Notes under the pieces: model-generated | Seen by the model: only the letters and a program-made list of their open reading frames with translations | Told to the model about the DNA's origin: nothing | Database searches by the model: none | Source: Candidatus Taylorbacteria bacterium RIFCSPLOWO2_01_FULL_45_15b | GTDB taxonomy: Bacteria; Patescibacteriota; Minisyncoccia; Phycocordibacterales; 01-FULL-45-15b | Direction: 5' to 3' | Assembly (NCBI GenBank): GCA_001822655.1 | Contig: MHRX01000015.1 | Location: 9,894 to 20,666 of the forward strand | Length of the DNA: 10,773 nucleotides | Part shown: positions 5,740-10,773 of the stretch, one piece after another | Layout: every line of letters begins with the position of its first letter | Position numbering within the stretch: position 1 is the first letter of the stretch | Position numbers and translations under genes: made by a program

Positions 5740-6429
5740 ATGAAAAATAAGGGCTCACGATTCTGGAACAAGGAATATAAGCACGGGGGACATTTAGCCC
5801 TTTCTACTGAACCTGCGGAGGACCTTGTTAAATTCACCCGTTGGCTTGAGCGCGAATATGGAAGAAAATATTTGAATCCCCTTGCATCAGTCCTCGATCT
5901 TGGTTGTGGCAACGGACGCAATGTCGCGTACCTAGTCCAAAGCTTTGGTATGCGAGGTGCTGGCATTGATGTTTCGGAGGAGGCAATTTCACAGGCTAAA
6001 AAATTGAGCTCGGGTCTCCCCATTGAATACAGCGTCCAATCGATGGCAGATAATTTTTCTTTTCCCGACGAATCCCAGACAATTGTTCTCGATATGATGA
6101 CATCCCATTTTCTCTCAAATGAAGAGCGTGCGAGACTTATTCCTCGAATCGCACGAGTGCTCCGCCTAGGCGGATGGCTATTTTTAAAAACATTTCTTCG
6201 GGATGAAGACGTACACGCAGAAAGGCTTCTCCGGGAATCTCCGGGCTCTGAACAAGGCTCATACATTCATCCCGACATCGGTGTCGAGGAACACGTCTTT
6301 ACCGAAGAGGAAATTTCAAATTCTTTGCAGGAATTTTTCACGATTCACAAAATAACAAAATCTCATCGCCACAAGGAACGCGCAGGCGCAAAGCGAAGAA
6401 GTATTTCGATCTACGCACAGAAAATTTAG
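5740..6429 (+). CDS. Class I SAM-dependent methyltransferase (TehB/UbiE-like fold)
   Basis: 229 aa, the only plus-strand gene. The Rossmann-type SAM domain is clear: motif I VLDLGCGNGRN (51-61), an acidic residue after strand 2 (Asp77, GAGIDVSEEAI), the strand-4 region (IVLDMMTSHFL, 115-125) and 'RVLRLGGWLFLKTF' (139-152). A preceding 'FWNKEYKHGGHL' (8-19) resembles the entry segment of TehB-type small-molecule methyltransferases, but the substrate is unknown. The C-terminal about 75 residues ('HVFTEEEISNSLQEFFTIHKI') form the usual end of this fold, with a basic tail. The gene is convergent with purH-like and divergent from the 132-aa gene, with its own promoter. Confidence 0.88.
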   Translation: MKNKGSRFWNKEYKHGGHLALSTEPAEDLVKFTRWLEREYGRKYLNPLASVLDLGCGNGRNVAYLVQSFGMRGAGIDVSEEAISQAKKLSSGLPIEYSVQSMADNFSFPDESQTIVLDMMTSHFLSNEERARLIPRIARVLRLGGWLFLKTFLRDEDVHAERLLRESPGSEQGSYIHPDIGVEEHVFTEEEISNSLQEFFTIHKITKSHRHKERAGAKRRSISIYAQKI

Positions 6430-6440
6430 GCTTAATAAAT

Positions 6441-6464
6441 AAAAAAAGACAGAGAGTATCTGTC
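6441..6464 (-). terminator. Intrinsic terminator of the IMP cyclohydrolase gene
   Basis: On the minus strand, GACAGA-TACTC-TCTGTC forms a 6-bp perfect stem followed by seven T. It starts 15 bp after the purH-like stop and lies between the two convergent genes. The plus-strand side lacks a T tract. Confidence 0.75.
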
Positions 6465-6478
6465 CTATAGAACACAAC

Positions 6479-7084
6479 TTAATGTGCCCGTAGCTCGACG
6501 CCTGCAATTTTTGCATGAAAACTTGCGGACGCCCTACAATAACGCGACACGGTTTCCTCCGCTTCAGCAACAAGTTTAGAAATAAAGCGTGTGTCGTAAT
6601 CGTGATAATCAGTTCGATCCATATTCTCAAGAACCCATTTGAACTGGAGGGGCGAAGAAACAACGATCCTTCTTCCTTTTGCGGCTGACCGCAAAAGGGT
6701 CGGGCCTCCAATGTCAGTTTTTTCAATAACCGACAGGATTGTACGTTCCGTTTTTGCGATTTCTTCCACCAAAGGATAAAGATCGACGTACACCAAATCG
6801 ATTCTCGGTATGCCGAGGCGCTCGAGTTCGGCGTTATCTTCGGGCGTGTCCTGCGCGAGCAAGGCCGCATGAATTTCTCTTGAAAGAGTTACAACCCTGT
6901 GTCCAAGGATTGGTACTCCAACTAGATCAGCCACATCTCGCGCTTCAATCCCCTGTTGCCCGAGAAACTTCTTCGTCCCGGCTGACGCCAGTAAATCCCA
7001 ATTCCGTTTTTTAAGCGTATCGGCAAATTCGTCCAAACCGTCCTTATTATAAGCCGAAAGTAACGCCGTTCTTTTTCTTTGCAT
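6479..7084 (-). CDS. purH: Stand-alone IMP cyclohydrolase domain (PurH N-terminal half)
   Basis: 201 aa, matching only the MGS-like IMP cyclohydrolase domain of bifunctional PurH (about 510-530 aa), which closes FAICAR to IMP in the last step of purine synthesis. Seen: 'RTALLSAYNKDGLDEFADTL' (5-24), 'LASAGTKKFL' (32-41), 'DLVYVDLYPLVEE' (96-108) and 'IEKTDIGGPTLLRSAAKGRRIVVSS' (120-144), the last keeping the usual Asp and Lys. The AICAR transformylase half is absent; the frame ends cleanly and a terminator follows, so this is not a recent break. The usual VKTLHP segment reads VVTLSR (64-69), losing a conserved Lys and His. Activity is therefore uncertain. The ATG (7082-7084) follows AAAGGG at about 7 bp. 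Confidence 0.85.
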   Translation of the reverse strand: MQRKRTALLSAYNKDGLDEFADTLKKRNWDLLASAGTKKFLGQQGIEARDVADLVGVPILGHRVVTLSREIHAALLAQDTPEDNAELERLGIPRIDLVYVDLYPLVEEIAKTERTILSVIEKTDIGGPTLLRSAAKGRRIVVSSPLQFKWVLENMDRTDYHDYDTRFISKLVAEAEETVSRYCRASASFHAKIAGVELRAH

Positions 7085-7115
7085 TTTTTACCCTTTGTTC
7101 TGTTTGACTCGACCT

Positions 7116-7144
7116 ATACTAATCTGCCACATATCAATTGTAAA
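7116..7144 (-). promoter_or_regulatory. Promoter of the IMP cyclohydrolase gene
   Basis: On the minus strand, TTTACA (7139-7144), a 17-bp spacer and TAGTAT (7116-7121) precede the ATG by 31 bp. Unlike several neighbours, this gene has a normal leader with AAAGGG. Confidence 0.5.
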
Positions 7145-7150
7145 GATTAC

Positions 7151-7178
7151 AAAAAAGTCCTCAATGATGGAGACTTTT
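7151..7178 (-). terminator. Intrinsic terminator of the DUF1761 gene
   Basis: On the minus strand, AAAAGTCTC-CATCATT-GAGGACTTTT forms a stem with one bulged G and continues into six T. It starts 22 bp after the DUF1761 stop. Confidence 0.65.
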
Positions 7179-7200
7179 GAAATATTTTTTTAAAAACTAA

Positions 7201-7626
7201 TTACCTCCACACTGCAAGCACTATTCCCATGAGACAGAGAGAAACGAGATAATAGCCGCTATCAAGAAACCACAGTTTCCAAGACTTCCCTTCCCATAAA
7301 ACCTTTCCTGTAAGCACGGTTGCGATGAAGCCGAGCCAATTCCAGAAAGCCGCGGTGAGTCCGGCGGCGACACCGGTAGTATTTGTATAAGCGATTCCAA
7401 ACTCGAGCGAATGAGCAAAAACAAATGCCATCACAAGTGTTGTTACTATCATAATTATGTAACTCTTCGTCATTCCTTTCTTTTTTGCGTCATCCATACT
7501 CTCCGTCGTAAATCCCATAAGCTTTATCCACGCTTTTCCAAAGATCGGTCCGTACCACAAAAATCCAAGCACCATCGCTATAATCGCTGACGCAATAACC
7601 GCCCAATAATTAATAGGCACTCCCAT
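7201..7626 (-). CDS. DUF1761 family membrane protein
   Basis: 141 aa, an integral membrane protein with four predicted helices (about 6-25, 53-73, 80-103 and 118-139). The family signature is plain: 'FLWYGPIFGKAWIKLMGF' at 22-39, and the C-terminal 'WLGFIATVLTGKVLWEGKSWKLWFLDSGYYLVSL'. DUF1761 has no known biochemical role. The ATG at 7624-7626 begins just before the first helix and has no Shine-Dalgarno. A perfect -10 box (TATAAT, 7657-7662) lies 30 bp upstream. It is flanked by terminators or palindromes on both sides, so it is probably monocistronic. Confidence 0.9.
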   Translation of the reverse strand: MGVPINYWAVIASAIIAMVLGFLWYGPIFGKAWIKLMGFTTESMDDAKKKGMTKSYIIMIVTTLVMAFVFAHSLEFGIAYTNTTGVAAGLTAAFWNWLGFIATVLTGKVLWEGKSWKLWFLDSGYYLVSLCLMGIVLAVWR

Positions 7627-7656
7627 ATATTTAGTAACTTATGTAATAATGGCTCG

Positions 7657-7685
7657 ATTATACTCCAGTTCTGCGATAATTCCAG
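7657..7685 (-). promoter_or_regulatory. Promoter of the DUF1761 gene
   Basis: On the minus strand, a consensus TATAAT (7657-7662) sits 30 bp upstream of the ATG. The best -35 is the weak CTGGAA (7680-7685) at 17-bp spacing. Confidence 0.5.
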
Positions 7686-7718
7686 CGAAATTTATAAGTC
7701 TTGAGTGAATATCCGTTA

Positions 7719-7766
7719 CTCGGAATTCATTCTAGTCTTTTGCAAAAGACTAGAATGAATTCCGAG
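7719..7766. repeat. 48-bp perfect palindrome
   Basis: Two 24-bp arms (7719-7742 and 7743-7766) are exact reverse complements with no loop; symmetry stops abruptly at both outer ends. Each arm contains GGAATTCATTCTAG and the centre reads TTTTGCAAAA. There is no T tract outside it, so it is not a classic terminator. It lies between the helicase stop and the DUF1761 promoter. It may be a regulator-binding site, a cruciform or an element end. Confidence 0.85.
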
Positions 7767-7829
7767 GTAGCGACACGAGCAAAGTAACATGATCATGTAT
7801 TCTCAATAAAAGGTATTAAACCCCAGGGC

Positions 7830-7891
7830 ACCCGCCCGAACGCCAGCCCGATCAGAATCATTCTGGCGGGTACTGTTCGGTACGGGCGGGT
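7830..7891. repeat. 62-nt nested GC-rich hairpin (REP-like or helicase-gene terminator)
   Basis: The outer stem pairs ACCCGCCCG (7830-7838) with 7883-7891, followed by GAAC/GTTC after a 4-nt bulge. The inner stem is CCCG-AT-CAGAA with TTCTG-G-CGGG (7847-7857 and 7861-7870). It begins 5 bp after the helicase stop. On the minus strand it is followed by GCCCTGGGGTTTAATACCTTTT, a poor T tract, so it may protect the 3' end or belong to a repeat family. Much more GC-rich than its surroundings. Confidence 0.6.
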
Positions 7892-7895
7892 ATCG

Positions 7896-9611
7896 CTAGA
7901 CAATAAAAAGACGCGCCAATCGAAGCTTCTCATAGCTGTATTTTCCTTTAAAAAATTCAAAGATCGGCTTCACCTTCTCCGCGCCAAGCGCGCGGTATGC
8001 TTCTTTTATTTTTGAAAAATCAGAATCAACGGAGAACATCCTAAGATGCGCGAGGTCCTCATCATCAAGCGCCTTTGCTTTTTTCAGATGCTCCAAATGG
8101 TCAATTATTGTATTCAGCGCGAGTGAACGCTCCTCTGCGATTTCCTTGATATTCTTTTTTGATTTCAAAAGTTCGAGCGTGATGGAATTCGTATCTCCTT
8201 TTTTATCTCGTCTCCTTTTGCCCCGTGCACCCTTTGCATTTTTCTCTATCGTACCACCGCAGAAACGAATAAAGTTTGCGTGCATTTTTTGTAGCTCGTC
8301 TGGTGATTGCCCAGAAAATGCGTCCGCGGTCTCTTCACTCGCGTTTTTAAAACGAACATCCTCTTCTAGAATACGCGGATGCACTTCAAACGCTCGACGA
8401 TTCCAGCCCAGAATGTAGAGCCCTGACAATCGACGCACGCGCGAAAGTGCCACATATCCTTGCCCGTATTCAAATACTTGCGACAAATCCATGATGGCCT
8501 CGTCCATGCTCATTCCCTGACTCTTATGAACCGTTATCGCCCACGCCAAGCGAAGCGGCAATTGCCGGATACTCGCTCTCACTTTTCCGTTCTCTTCTAT
8601 GGACCACTCCATTGGTGAAACAGTAATGTAGCGATTCTCTTTCGTCTTGACGACAGGAAGTCCGGAACTCTGTTCGAATCGCAAAACTTCTCCCAATGTC
8701 CCATTAACATAGCCCTCTTTGGGATTATTCTTTGTGAACATTATTGAAGCCCCCACAGAAAGCAACAGATCTTCGGGTGAGAGACAGCCCTTTTTGAGAG
8801 CGGCGACCAGCGCCGGCCGCCCCTCGCCTTCCATGCTAAACTGTTTTTTTTCAGTTTGAAGCTTTATCAATTCTTCGTGATTCACCCGGTCCACATCCAC
8901 ATTGTGGGAATAAAGTTTTGGCACTTTTTTTGGCATGTTCGCCCTTTCGACTTTTCTTTTTTCAAAGTGTTCCAAATGTTCATCGTCGAACGAATTTGAT
9001 CTAATGGAAGACAATATCCGCAAATATTCGTCGTCATCCTGACGATGCTGTTCGGTAAGATAACAAACGAGCGGGTTCGCTCCTCGCCAGGCCCGGGATT
9101 CATAAGCAAAAATCCCTTTAGACTGTTCAAACAAAAGATCTTCGGTATGATCAAGGTCTCCGGTATCTCTTCTTACGACGGGGGGAAGCTGAAAAAAGTC
9201 TCCAACAAAAATTACTTGAAGCCCCCCGAAAGGCTTTGGCGACTTCTTCACAGCTCGGCATACAGCGTCTACCATATCAAGCATTCCCGGAAGCAACATC
9301 GAGACTTCGTCAATAATCAATACATGCGTAGCCCGAATGCGTTTAACAATATATTCGAGAGAAGTGATTTTATCGATATCATATGCCGTTAATAATTTCT
9401 TAATCCCGATCCCGCTCCATGAGTGAATAGTCATACCGCCGACGTGAGTCGCGGCAATCCCCGTGGAAGCCGTGATCGACGGCTCAATATCGTGAGATCG
9501 CAAATATGACACATACTCATTGACGGTATGTGATTTTCCGGAACCGGGCTCTCCCGTCAAAAAAATATTCGCACCTGTTTTCAAAATAGCAAGTGCGATT
9601 TCTTGGGTCAT
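7896..9611 (-). CDS. Pif1-family SF1B DNA helicase with C-terminal HTH_40-like domain
   Basis: 571 aa, ATP-dependent 5'-3' DNA helicase type. Visible motifs: Walker A GEPGSGKS (20-27), motif Ia TASTGIAA (48-55), Walker B LIIDEVSML (98-106), motif III GDFFQLPPV (137-145), EQHRQ (187-191), and the RecD-like motifs VHKSQGMSMD (361-370) and YVALSRVR (386-393). All catalytic residues look intact. Residues about 455-475 form a basic linker (KGARGKRRRDKKG), and 476-510 (SITLELLKSKKNIKEIAEERSLALNTIIDHL) match the helix-turn-helix often appended to bacterial Pif1 and RecQ proteins. A helical C-terminus ends 'YEKLRLARLFIV'. Probable role: unwinding replication obstacles or recombination intermediates. 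The ATG (9609-9611) has no Shine-Dalgarno but follows TAAAAT by 7 bp. Confidence 0.93.
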   Translation of the reverse strand: MTQEIALAILKTGANIFLTGEPGSGKSHTVNEYVSYLRSHDIEPSITASTGIAATHVGGMTIHSWSGIGIKKLLTAYDIDKITSLEYIVKRIRATHVLIIDEVSMLLPGMLDMVDAVCRAVKKSPKPFGGLQVIFVGDFFQLPPVVRRDTGDLDHTEDLLFEQSKGIFAYESRAWRGANPLVCYLTEQHRQDDDEYLRILSSIRSNSFDDEHLEHFEKRKVERANMPKKVPKLYSHNVDVDRVNHEELIKLQTEKKQFSMEGEGRPALVAALKKGCLSPEDLLLSVGASIMFTKNNPKEGYVNGTLGEVLRFEQSSGLPVVKTKENRYITVSPMEWSIEENGKVRASIRQLPLRLAWAITVHKSQGMSMDEAIMDLSQVFEYGQGYVALSRVRRLSGLYILGWNRRAFEVHPRILEEDVRFKNASEETADAFSGQSPDELQKMHANFIRFCGGTIEKNAKGARGKRRRDKKGDTNSITLELLKSKKNIKEIAEERSLALNTIIDHLEHLKKAKALDDEDLAHLRMFSVDSDFSKIKEAYRALGAEKVKPIFEFFKGKYSYEKLRLARLFIV

Positions 9612-9618
9612 AGTGCTT

Positions 9619-9645
9619 ATTTTATGTCATCACGTTTAAAAAACA
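9619..9645 (-). promoter_or_regulatory. Candidate promoter of the helicase gene, possibly leaderless
   Basis: On the minus strand, TAAAAT (9619-9624) lies 7 bp before the ATG, with a weak TTGTTT -35 box 16 bp further upstream. The region is AT-rich, and another -10-like TATAAA lies upstream, so the assignment is tentative. Confidence 0.35.
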
Positions 9646-9681
9646 AAATGTGTTTTTATACCAAAATAGTGAGCGATAAAT

Positions 9682-9709
9682 ATTCTGACATTCTCAAGAA
9701 TGTTAGAAT
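9682..9709. promoter_or_regulatory. Operator-like 28-bp palindrome upstream of the helicase gene
   Basis: Two 13-bp arms, ATTCTGACATTCT (9682-9694) and AGAATGTTAGAAT (9697-9709), are inverted around a 2-bp CA centre with one mismatch. It lies about 70 bp upstream of the helicase ATG. The dyad has the size of a dimeric repressor site; the binding protein is unknown. Confidence 0.45.
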
Positions 9710-9753
9710 ATATGATTTGGATTAATATGCTAAAATTTATTTTTAATATCAAA

Positions 9754-9801
9754 CACCGCCGAGCAAGCCCGCGCGGTACAATCGTCAGATGGCTGGCGGT
9801 G
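9754..9801. repeat. GC-rich hairpin after the C-terminal VOC gene
   Basis: CACCGCC-G-AGC (9754-9764) pairs with GCTGGCGGTG (9792-9801), a 10-bp stem with one bulged G and a 27-nt loop. It begins 17 bp past the VOC stop. On the minus strand it is followed by TTTGATATTAAAAATAAATTTT, a weak T run, so it may be that operon's terminator or a REP-like unit. Confidence 0.45.
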
Positions 9802-9818
9802 CAGTTGTTGCCGCACTT

Positions 9819-10190
9819 CTATGATTTCCTTTTATGAATCATGATCTGATTTTTTGACGGATCCTCCACGAGCATCATCCAGCAGACATTCGATTCGTGC
9901 GGCTGCATGAGTATCTTAACTCGGCTTTTCTTTATTTTTTTCATCGCCTCCTCAAAATCCTCAACTTCGACCGCCACTGTAGCTCCCGCTTTTCCAGGTT
10001 TAAAATTTTTAGCGCCCATGCCGATAGCAAGCGTGTGAGGACCGATCTCATATTCAATGAATCCGCTTTTCCCTTTTGGATCGATCCACACACTTCGCGG
10101 CTTCAATCCTAGAACGTCCTCATAAAATTTCCGCGCTTTTTTAATATCGCCGACTCCATAGCAGACAAAAGCAATTTCTTTTATTTTCAT
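9819..10190 (-). CDS. VOC-fold (glyoxalase/bleomycin resistance superfamily) protein, probably non-catalytic metal site
   Basis: 123 aa, a single VOC chain with two modules: residues about 3-58 ('IAFVCYGVGDIKKARKFYEDVLGLKP') and about 67-120, ending 'LVEDPSKNQIMIHKRK'. Compared with active family members, the first-strand His and the final Glu (usually DP-GN-IEL) are missing, so the common metal site looks degenerate; it may bind a ligand or act by another chemistry. The frame is open up to 10337, but those 49 extra residues overlap the previous gene by 137 bp and do not resemble the family. The ATG at 10188-10190 is therefore chosen, 10 bp after the upstream stop, consistent with an operon. 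Confidence 0.85.
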   Translation of the reverse strand: MKIKEIAFVCYGVGDIKKARKFYEDVLGLKPRSVWIDPKGKSGFIEYEIGPHTLAIGMGAKNFKPGKAGATVAVEVEDFEEAMKKIKKSRVKILMQPHESNVCWMMLVEDPSKNQIMIHKRKS

Positions 10191-10200
10191 ATTCAGTTTA

Positions 10201-10569
10201 TTATTTTCCTTTATAAATATTTCCTGCAATGCGATACGCTTCGTCTTCGTATTTGTTATTGCGATAGCCTTTTCGCATAAGTTCAACATAATACAAGATC
10301 GGATGTATGAGCGGTGCTCGTTCATATTGCTGGACATGGACCAATTCGTGCTCTAAATCTCTGTCTTCAATCTTGGGACTCAAAAGTACTACATGCCCAA
10401 CTGTCATGGCTCTGGCATTTTTCATGTATCCAAAAGCCCACCAGAAGCTTCTAATTTTCATTACTATAGCATATGGCTTTTTTCTGAAACCAATGCTCGT
10501 CGGAATCGACAAGATTCCCACGATGAGCCCAGTCAATGTATAGGGGGTGTTAAGAATAAATCCGGTCAT
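10201..10569 (-). CDS. Small putative zinc metallopeptidase-like protein (HELVHVQQ motif)
   Basis: 122 aa. Residues about 8-27 are hydrophobic (TPYTLTGLIVGILSIPTSIGF) and may anchor the protein in the membrane. The key feature is DLEHELVHVQQYERAP (71-86), an HExxHxxQ zinc motif (His74, Glu75, His78), with a later YEDEAYR (107-113) that could supply the third ligand, an order also seen in DUF4157-type minigluzincins. The protein is at the small end for an active peptidase, so function is inferred from the motif only. The ATG (10567-10569) is 3 bp after the stop of the GIY-YIG gene, and the VOC gene follows by 10 bp, so the three are probably co-transcribed. Confidence 0.75.
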   Translation of the reverse strand: MTGFILNTPYTLTGLIVGILSIPTSIGFRKKPYAIVMKIRSFWWAFGYMKNARAMTVGHVVLLSPKIEDRDLEHELVHVQQYERAPLIHPILYYVELMRKGYRNNKYEDEAYRIAGNIYKGK

Positions 10570-10572
10570 TTT

Positions 10573-10773
10573 TTATTGTCCATCTTTCGATGCTTTATTG
10601 ATCATGATAAATTTCTGTCTCCTTGTCATTCGTTTGTATTCTGCCTCCCGTTTCCTTGCGCCAGAAAGTGTCTGGAAGCCTTCTTGAAAAATAAGTTGCA
10701 CTGGCCTCCGAATTTTCGTGTAATGCGCACCGCGCTTCGACGTATTATGTTCATGGATACGTTTTTCGAGATT
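10573..10773 (-). CDS. GIY-YIG nuclease superfamily protein, C-terminal part, cut by window edge
   Basis: The last 66 residues are visible; the start lies beyond the right edge. They contain 'LEKRIHEHNTSKRGAHYTKIRRPVQLIFQEGF' and 'ARKREAEYKRMTRRQKFIMI', the second half of the UPF0213/YhbQ-type GIY-YIG domain. The Glu in KREAEYK (43 of the fragment) is the position of the metal-binding catalytic residue in this superfamily. The GIY and YIG strands themselves should lie just outside. These small single-domain proteins are common in bacteria, with mostly unproven DNA-processing roles. The stop TAA (10573-10575) is 3 bp before the next gene's ATG. Confidence 0.88.
   Translation of the reverse strand, partial: NLEKRIHEHNTSKRGAHYTKIRRPVQLIFQEGFQTLSGARKREAEYKRMTRRQKFIMINKASKDGQ

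Noticed and set aside
5727..6266. Open minus-strand frame of 179 codons opposite the methyltransferase
   Set aside because: The plus-strand frame has clear SAM motifs and a promoter; the antisense reading is Arg/Ser-rich without domain features.
6316..6870. Open minus-strand frame of 184 codons
   Set aside because: It overlaps both the methyltransferase and the purH-like gene, lacks any recognisable motif, and has a composition typical of an out-of-frame reading.
10191..10337. Forty-nine-residue N-terminal extension of the second VOC protein
   Set aside because: The extra residues overlap the metallopeptidase-like gene and do not resemble the VOC fold, which begins at MKIKEIAF.
1..10773. 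CRISPR array, tRNA or rRNA genes, prophage or defence island
   Set aside because: No regularly spaced repeats, cloverleaf, rRNA-like stretch, or phage or defence protein families were seen.

Overview
The window reads as a piece of a small bacterial genome, most likely a Candidate Phyla Radiation (Patescibacteria, Parcubacteria-like) lineage. The reasons are inferential. Genes are short and tightly packed. Several starts lack a Shine-Dalgarno sequence and sit directly after a -10 box. There is a stand-alone IMP cyclohydrolase, a tiny membrane protein with a 'DKAWETSWTRR' core, and a membrane-anchored Pro/Ser-rich protein with an N-terminal 'GW-EDDI' helical motif of a kind I associate with these genomes. 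TGA is used as a stop (for example at 647-649 and 3991-3993), so the recoded UGA code of Gracilibacteria/Absconditabacteria does not apply. No tRNA, rRNA, CRISPR array or phage gene was seen.

Layout. All genes but one lie on the minus strand, so the window is best read right to left. 10773-9819: a GIY-YIG nuclease-like protein (cut by the window edge), a small HELVH putative metallopeptidase and a VOC-fold protein form a tight run. 9611-7896: a Pif1-family helicase with a C-terminal HTH_40-like domain, preceded by an operator-like palindrome. 7895-7627: no gene, but a 62-nt nested hairpin and a 48-bp perfect palindrome. 7626-7201: a DUF1761 membrane protein. 7084-6479: the IMP cyclohydrolase half of PurH, alone. 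5740-6429: the only plus-strand gene, a class I SAM methyltransferase, divergent from a 132-aa unknown protein (5633-5235); their promoters overlap at the -35 boxes. 5172-4921: an 83-aa membrane protein just after a terminator. 4749-2154: a RlmB-type rRNA methyltransferase, a pirin and a VOC-fold dioxygenase-like protein packed as an operon, followed by a membrane-anchored cupredoxin. 2117-1956: a 162-bp MITE-like element. 1942-1: a small membrane protein, the Pro/Ser-rich membrane protein, and the N-terminal third of a P2-type cation ATPase.

Functional links. The pirin, VOC and cupredoxin genes suggest a redox or oxygen-related group, but this is inference. The ATPase start overlaps the stop of the Pro/Ser-rich membrane protein by four bases (ATGA), implying coupled translation and perhaps a shared function. 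The pirin start overlaps the rlmB stop in the same way. The most notable non-gene structures are the GAG-ended MITE with a TTA target duplication and an internal terminator, the 48-bp perfect palindrome, and the repeated promoter-to-ATG spacing of 6-7 nt that predicts leaderless mRNAs.
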